In this document: positions 60,070 through 64,000 of the stretch, one piece after another
Position numbering within the stretch: position 1 is the first letter of the stretch
How the letters are laid out: the number at the start of each line of letters is the position of its first letter
From: an uncultured Microbacterium sp.
GTDB lineage: Bacteria; Actinomycetota; Actinomycetes; Actinomycetales; Microbacteriaceae
Assembly (NCBI GenBank): GCA_947503655.1
Contig: CANNEP010000003.1
Coordinates: forward strand, 1 to 64,000
Length of the DNA stretch: 64,000 nucleotides
Direction of reading: 5' to 3'
The notes under the pieces: model-generated
Databases searched by the model: none
Seen by the model: the letters and a program-made list of their open reading frames with translations, nothing else
Told to the model about the DNA's origin: nothing
Made by a program: the position numbers and the translations under genes

Positions 60070-61341
60070 GTGAAGATCCTGGTTCTCGGTTCCGGTGCCC
60101 GCGAGCACGCCATCATCCTTGCGCTGAAGTCGGAGAGCACTGCTCACGACCTGTTCATTGCGCCGGGCAACGCTGGCATCGCGCAGGACGCAACGCCCGT
60201 CGCGCTCAACGCGAATGACCCCGTTGCGGTCACCAACTACGCCATCGAGAACGGCATCGACCTCGTGGTCGTTGGCCCCGAAGCGCCACTCATCGCGGGG
60301 GTTGCTGACGCTCTGCGTCAGCGCGGCATTCCGGTGTTCGGCCCGGGTAAGGCGGCCGCCGCACTCGAGGGTTCGAAGGCATTCGCGAAGCGCATCATGG
60401 ATGCTGCTGGCGTACCGACCGGTCGCGCCACGCGCGCCGCGACGCTCGACGAGGTTGCCACGACGCTTGACGAGTACGGCGCCCCGTACGTCGTGAAGGC
60501 CGATGGTCTCGCCGCGGGCAAGGGCGTTGTGGTCACGACCGACCGCGACGAAGCGCTCGCGCACGCTGAAACGTATTTGCCGGTTGGTCCGGTGCTCGTT
60601 GAGGAGTTTCTTTCCGGCCCCGAAGTGAGCTTGTTCTTCCTCGCCGACGGCGACACCGTGCGCCCCCTCAGCCCCGCTCAGGACTACAAGCGCCTCGGCG
60701 ACGGCGACGAAGGCCCCAACACCGGCGGCATGGGCGCGTACTCGCCGCTGCCGTGGCTCGCCGACCAGTTCGGTTCGGAAGCTGCCTTCGTGCAGCAGGT
60801 AACCGACGAGGTTGCGTTGCCCGTCATTCGCCAGCTGGATGCCGAGGGTACGCCGTTCATCGGTCTGCTGTATGCCGGTCTGATTCTCACCGAGACCGGC
60901 ATCAAGGTCATCGAGTTCAACGCGCGCTTCGGCGACCCGGAGACTCAGGTTGTTCTTCCCCGCCTCGTCACGCCGCTGTCAGAACTGCTGCTTGCCGCCG
61001 CCTCGGGCCACCTCGAAGACCACCCGCTGCCCGAGTTCTCGTCAAAGTCGGCGGTCACCGTTGTGCTCGCGAGCGAGGGCTACCCGGCAAACCCGATCAC
61101 TGGCCGCGAAATCAACGGACTCGAGCAGGCAGCCGCAACCCCCAACGTGCACATCGCGCACGCTGCTACCGCAGCTGATGGTTCCGCTCTCCTCGCCACC
61201 GGCGGACGCGTGCTCAACGTCGTCGGCCTCGGCAACGACTTCGCTGAGGCGCGCACCAGCGCGTATACGGCGCTCGGCAAGATCGAGCTCGAGGGCGCGC
61301 AGTACCGCAAAGACATCGCCGCCCGCGTCGTCTCGGAGTAG
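60070..61341 (+). CDS. purD: phosphoribosylamine-glycine ligase
   Basis: A 423-aa ATP-grasp enzyme for the second purine step (phosphoribosylamine + glycine + ATP to GAR). N-terminal MKILVLGSGAREHAII (GSGxREH), ATP-grasp core YVVKADGLAAGKGVVV and VLVEEFLSGPEVSLFFLADG, and the signature GDEGPNTGGMGAYSP and RFGDPETQVVLPRL. It starts at GTG 60070. It follows the SCP_3 gene; a terminator follows it. Confidence 0.97.
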   Translation: MKILVLGSGAREHAIILALKSESTAHDLFIAPGNAGIAQDATPVALNANDPVAVTNYAIENGIDLVVVGPEAPLIAGVADALRQRGIPVFGPGKAAAALEGSKAFAKRIMDAAGVPTGRATRAATLDEVATTLDEYGAPYVVKADGLAAGKGVVVTTDRDEALAHAETYLPVGPVLVEEFLSGPEVSLFFLADGDTVRPLSPAQDYKRLGDGDEGPNTGGMGAYSPLPWLADQFGSEAAFVQQVTDEVALPVIRQLDAEGTPFIGLLYAGLILTETGIKVIEFNARFGDPETQVVLPRLVTPLSELLLAAASGHLEDHPLPEFSSKSAVTVVLASEGYPANPITGREINGLEQAAATPNVHIAHAATAADGSALLATGGRVLNVVGLGNDFAEARTSAYTALGKIELEGAQYRKDIAARVVSE

Positions 61342-61350
61342 CTCCGTTTC

Positions 61351-61395
61351 AAGGCCCGGTGCCGCCAGCATGGCTGGGGCCCCGGGCCTTTTCTG
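61351..61395 (+). terminator. purD terminator
   Basis: Perfect 9-bp arms AAGGCCCGG (61351-61359) / CCGGGCCTT (61382-61390), followed by TTC-T; the loop is 22 nt. Confidence 0.65.
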
Positions 61396-61425
61396 TGCCG
61401 TGCTCCTGTTCTGCGCCCCGCGCTT

Positions 61426-61510
61426 GTCGCGAGAGCCATAAGACGACGCGAGAACCATAAAATTTCGGCCAAAAGTATGGCTGTCGGTGTTTTCTCTTGC
61501 TGTCGCGACA
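61426..61510 (-). repeat. intergenic repeat element, copy C (inverted)
   Basis: Read on the minus strand: CCATA-n4-TGGCCgAAA, then two 16-mers TTATGGTTCTCGCGTC (61460-61445) and TTATGGCTCTCGCGAC (61441-61426), again 19 bp apart. Same layout as copies A and B, opposite orientation. Confidence 0.6.
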
Positions 61511-61556
61511 CGGCGGGCGGAACCATGGGGTTGGCGGCTGTGGTGAACTGTTGGGC

Positions 61557-61900
61557 ATGAGTGCGGAGCGGCTAGTGATTCCGGTCGATACGCTGCGCCG
61601 ATTCGCCGCCGGTGACGACGCGACGCGGGCGTGGGCTGAGACCGTGGGATATCGAAGACGGCCACACCGCGATCAGCGCGCCCACCGCAATTATCGACGA
61701 CGCCCTCCGCTCGACCGCGTGAGCGGCTGCTCTGACAGGAGGAGATTCACGCGACAGGAGGTGCATATCGCGGAAATCACCTCCCACGGCGACAATCACC
61801 TCCTACCAGAACACCGGACGGCGGGCGGAACCACGAGGCTGAGCATCGGGGCATGAAGCGGAACCACGCGGCGGGGTCGGAACCACGGGGCCGGCCTATC
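61557..61900 (+). other. gene-free stretch with a degraded frame, short repeats and a motif cluster
   Basis: From 61342 to 61952 no intact gene is visible. 61557-61722 looks like decayed coding sequence: IPVDTLRRFAAGDDATRAWAETV in one frame passes into IEDGHTAISAPTAIIDDALRSTA in the next, a one-base shift near 61650; I do not know the parent family. Around 61735-61804 AGGAGG/CACCTCC arms alternate (AATCACCTCC twice). Three CGGAACCA copies follow (about 61828, 61859, 61879). Confidence 0.4.
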
Positions 61901-61929
61901 AAGACAGCCCTCAGCCGGAGCCGACCAAG

Positions 61930-61944
61930 TTAGGTTGCCCTAAG
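61930..61944 (+). promoter_or_regulatory. DtxR/IdeR-type iron box
   Basis: TTAGGTTGCCCTAAG matches the DtxR/IdeR consensus (TTAGGTTAGCCTAA) closely and lies 9 bp upstream of the siderophore-interacting protein ATG. Iron-dependent repression is expected. Confidence 0.8.
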
Positions 61945-61952
61945 CTGGAAGC

Positions 61953-62759
61953 ATGACGACGGAAAACACTGCGCTCTTTCACCGTGAACTCACTCGCCAC
62001 GACCTGGTGTTGCGGCAGTTGCAGGTGACGGAGGTGCAGCGCATTGCTCCCGACATGGTTCGCCTGACGGTCGGCGGCGCAGACCTTGACGGCTTCGTCA
62101 GCAACGGCGCGGCCGATCACATCAAGCTGTTCCTCCCGAACCCCGAGACCGGCATCATCACGACCCCGCGGGACGGCAACCCGGCCGCCGTCATCTCCCG
62201 CGATTTCACGCCACTCGCGCGCGAGACCGCCGAGGGCACGGTGCTCGATCTCGACTTCTACACGCACGTCAACCCCGGTCCGGCTGCATCGTTCGCACTC
62301 AACGCGACCCCTGGTTCCGCTCTCACAATCGGCGGCCCGCGCGGATCGCGCTCGTTCCCCGCCGGCGTCGAACGCCTCATCGTTGTCGCCGATGAAACCG
62401 CGATGCCGTCTGCCTCGCGCTGGGTGGCTGACGCACCCGAAGGTGCCGAGGTCTTTGTCATCGCCACGGTGTCCGGCGACGGCGCCTGGGTACAGGGTTA
62501 CGTCGGTGACCGTGCGACGGTCATTGTGACGCCGAACGCCGCCGAGCCCGCAATCGCGGCGCTCACGAGCGTCGGAATCACCGACACCACGTTCGTATTC
62601 GTCGCGGGCAACGCGGCCAACCTCATCACCGTGCGCCGCCACCTCCGCCGCGCGCTCGGCTTGCCCGCGGCGCAGGTGGCCGTGAGCGGGTACTGGCGCA
62701 CCGGCGTCGTCGCGTGGGACCACCACGCACCCATCGACCCGATGGACCCCGACGAGTAA
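61953..62759 (+). CDS. siderophore-interacting protein (ferric-siderophore reductase, SIP family)
   Basis: A 268-aa flavoprotein of the SIP/ViuB family, which releases iron from imported ferric siderophores using FAD and NAD(P)H. N-terminal FAD-binding barrel with VTEVQRIAPDMVRLTVGGADL, DHIKLFLPNPE and ISRDFTP (R-D-F-T signature of this family is usually R-x-Y-T/S, here DFTP); C-terminal NAD-binding module ending YWRTGVVAWDHH. A DtxR box overlaps its promoter. No siderophore uptake ABC genes are linked. Confidence 0.92.
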   Translation: MTTENTALFHRELTRHDLVLRQLQVTEVQRIAPDMVRLTVGGADLDGFVSNGAADHIKLFLPNPETGIITTPRDGNPAAVISRDFTPLARETAEGTVLDLDFYTHVNPGPAASFALNATPGSALTIGGPRGSRSFPAGVERLIVVADETAMPSASRWVADAPEGAEVFVIATVSGDGAWVQGYVGDRATVIVTPNAAEPAIAALTSVGITDTTFVFVAGNAANLITVRRHLRRALGLPAAQVAVSGYWRTGVVAWDHHAPIDPMDPDE

Positions 62760-62831
62760 ACCCACGCCGCATACCTCACGCGAAGAAGTAACCCGTCGTA
62801 ACCCCGCACACGCGCGGGGGATAATGAAACG

Positions 62832-63713
62832 GTGACTTCTCCTGTGAGCATTCCCGGCTGGACCCACGTGTACTCGGGCAAGGTCCGCGATCTGTATGAG
62901 CCGACGTCGGGCGACAGCGCGCGCATGCTCGTGGTCGCGTCTGACCGCATCAGCGCGTTCGACTTTTCGCTGGAGCCGCCGATCCCCAACAAGGGCGCCC
63001 TGCTGACGACGCTCAGCGACTGGTGGTTTGAGCAGCTCGCCGGTGCCGACGGTGGCCGCACTATCGCGAACCACCTCACTGGCGAAGAGCCCCCCGCCGA
63101 GGTCGCCGGCCGCAGCATGGTCGCGAAGAAGCTCACGATGTTGCCGATCGAATGCGTCGTGCGAGGTTACATCACCGGCAGCGGCTGGCTCGAATACCAG
63201 GAGAGCGGAACCGTCTGCGGCATCACACTGCCCGCGGGTCTCAACAATGGCGACCGTCTGCCTGAGCCGATCTTCACACCCGCGTACAAGGCACAGCTGG
63301 GCGAGCACGACGAGAACATTTCGTTTGAGCGCGTCACCGAAATCGTGGGGGAAGAGATTGCGATGGACCTCCGCGACACGTCACTCGAGATCTACCGCCG
63401 CGCCGCCGCCACCGCCGAAGCGCACGGCCTGATTCTCGCCGACACCAAGTTTGAGTTCGGCCACGACGCGGACGGCGTTCTCACCCTCGCCGACGAAGTG
63501 CTCACGAGCGACTCGTCGCGCTACTGGGACAAGGCTTCCTGGGAGGTCGGATCCACGCCGAGCGAACGCATGGCAAGTTTCGACAAGCAGATTGTGCGTA
63601 ACTGGCTCGCCGCGAACTGGGCCAAACAGGGCACTCCCCCGGTACTCCCCGCCGACATCGTCGAGCAGACCGCCGCGAAGTACGCCGAACTCCTCGACCG
63701 CCTGCGCGACTAG
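62832..63713 (+). CDS. purC: phosphoribosylaminoimidazole-succinocarboxamide synthase
   Basis: A 293-aa SAICAR synthetase joining CAIR and aspartate. Motifs: YSGKVRDLYEP, the ATP-binding SDRISAFDF, IVRG-type CVVRGYITGSGW, and the signature LADTKFEFGH followed by DEVLTSDSSRYWD. It starts at GTG 62832 (GGGGG upstream). It is third of the + strand purine genes here after purD. Confidence 0.97.
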   Translation: MTSPVSIPGWTHVYSGKVRDLYEPTSGDSARMLVVASDRISAFDFSLEPPIPNKGALLTTLSDWWFEQLAGADGGRTIANHLTGEEPPAEVAGRSMVAKKLTMLPIECVVRGYITGSGWLEYQESGTVCGITLPAGLNNGDRLPEPIFTPAYKAQLGEHDENISFERVTEIVGEEIAMDLRDTSLEIYRRAAATAEAHGLILADTKFEFGHDADGVLTLADEVLTSDSSRYWDKASWEVGSTPSERMASFDKQIVRNWLAANWAKQGTPPVLPADIVEQTAAKYAELLDRLRD

Positions 63714-63737
63714 CCGAGGCGACTGCCAGGAGTAGCC

Positions 63738-64000
63738 ATGCGTATGCCTGACATGTCTGGGTGGGTGCACTTCGCGCCGCTCAGCGGGTCACTCATCGTT
63801 GCGATCGGCGCCATCGCGCTGTGCACGTGGTACCTGTGGGGAGCTCTCAAGCTCTGGCGCCAGCAGCGCCGCTGGAACGTCGCCCGAACGATTTCGTTCG
63901 TGCTGGGCTGCGCGGTCATGTTCGCGATCGCAACGTTCGGCGTCAATACCGAGATGACGACGTCGCTTGCAGCCCTCATGTTCGTGCAGATTACTGCGCT
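63738..64000 (+). CDS. CtaG-like cytochrome c oxidase assembly protein (partial)
   Basis: The first 87 residues of a polytopic membrane protein running off the window: a short N-terminus, then three hydrophobic segments (SLIVAIGAIALCTWYLWG; SFVLGCAVMFAIATFG; LAALMFVQ), with RQQRRWNVARTISF between the first two. The pattern fits the CtaG_Cox11-unrelated CtaG/caa3_CtaG family (copper delivery to cytochrome oxidase), often near CopC/CopD genes. Start ATG 63738 after AGGAG. 24 bp after purC. Confidence 0.6.
   Translation, partial: MRMPDMSGWVHFAPLSGSLIVAIGAIALCTWYLWGALKLWRQQRRWNVARTISFVLGCAVMFAIATFGVNTEMTTSLAALMFVQITA

Noticed and set aside
61794..61804. AATCACCTCCT as a piece of 16S rRNA 3' end.
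   Set aside because: Only about ten bases match and the flanks differ from rRNA; it is part of a local short repeat.

Overview
The window is high-GC actinobacterial DNA, most probably from a member of the Microbacteriaceae. The evidence is gene content and organisation: single-chain GlyRS, a dnaK-grpE-dnaJ-hspR operon with HAIR operators, a ClpB without its N-domain, DUF3073, an SCP_3-type protein beside purD, GTG and TTG starts, and many ATGA/GTGA overlaps. I cannot name the genus. It reads as ordinary chromosome, densely packed on both strands. I see no rRNA, tRNA, CRISPR array, transposase or phage genes.

Layout. 0-6.5 kb: HhH-GPD repair protein, DUF1801 protein, isochorismatase-like hydrolase plus NCS1 permease, M18 aminopeptidase, BaiN-type flavoprotein. 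6.9-10.0 kb: a copper/haem export operon (polytopic membrane protein, CopC, PCu(A)C lipoprotein, Tat-exported DyP peroxidase). 10.3-22.6 kb: glyS, a decayed alpha-hydroxy-acid oxidase, a beta-lactamase-fold protein, M13 peptidase, MATE pump, TrmH methyltransferase, a Cys/Met-rich copper-binding protein, a DtxR-type regulator, nucleoside hydrolase and an SDR. 22.9-34.8 kb: a 37-aa membrane peptide, pyrE, fused ROK/LacI remnants, xthA, a two-component system, an ABC-2 exporter, rraA, an MFS pump and clpB. 35.3-41.5 kb: a second MFS pump, two GT4 glycosyltransferases and a 5'-truncated sugar isomerase. 41.5-45.7 kb: the heat-shock operon. 46-53.7 kb: two divergent His-rich winged-helix regulators around a shared palindrome, a UMF1 transporter, Sel1 protein, dcd, a TipA-like MerR regulator, a DUF4097/PadR operon and a Usp protein. 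53.8-64 kb: DUF3073, purF-purM, an EspI-like ParA ATPase, SCP_3 protein, purD, a siderophore-interacting protein behind a DtxR box, purC and the start of a CtaG-like gene.

Genes that work together. Purine synthesis (purF, purM, purD, purC) is spread over 9.6 kb on both strands. HspR, the last gene of the dnaK operon, probably represses both dnaK and clpB: HAIR operators lie at both promoters. The copper set (CopC, PCu(A)C, the four-helix Cys/Met protein, CtaG) and the metal regulators (DtxR type, His-rich MarR types, DtxR box) indicate active metal management.

The most unusual signal is not a gene. The non-palindromic octamer TGGTTCCG (complement CGGAACCA) occurs roughly 85-90 times by my eye count, where only two or three are expected. 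It lies in genes and intergenic DNA, in both orientations, in clusters spaced about 14-18 bp, and as head-to-head pairs that form palindromes and at least one terminator stem. That pattern resembles DNA uptake sequences or another genome-wide address signal. The longer intergenic gaps also hold small repeat families, notably one with two 16-mers exactly 19 bp apart (three copies) and one ending in TTACCGnATGTCGG inverted ends (two copies).
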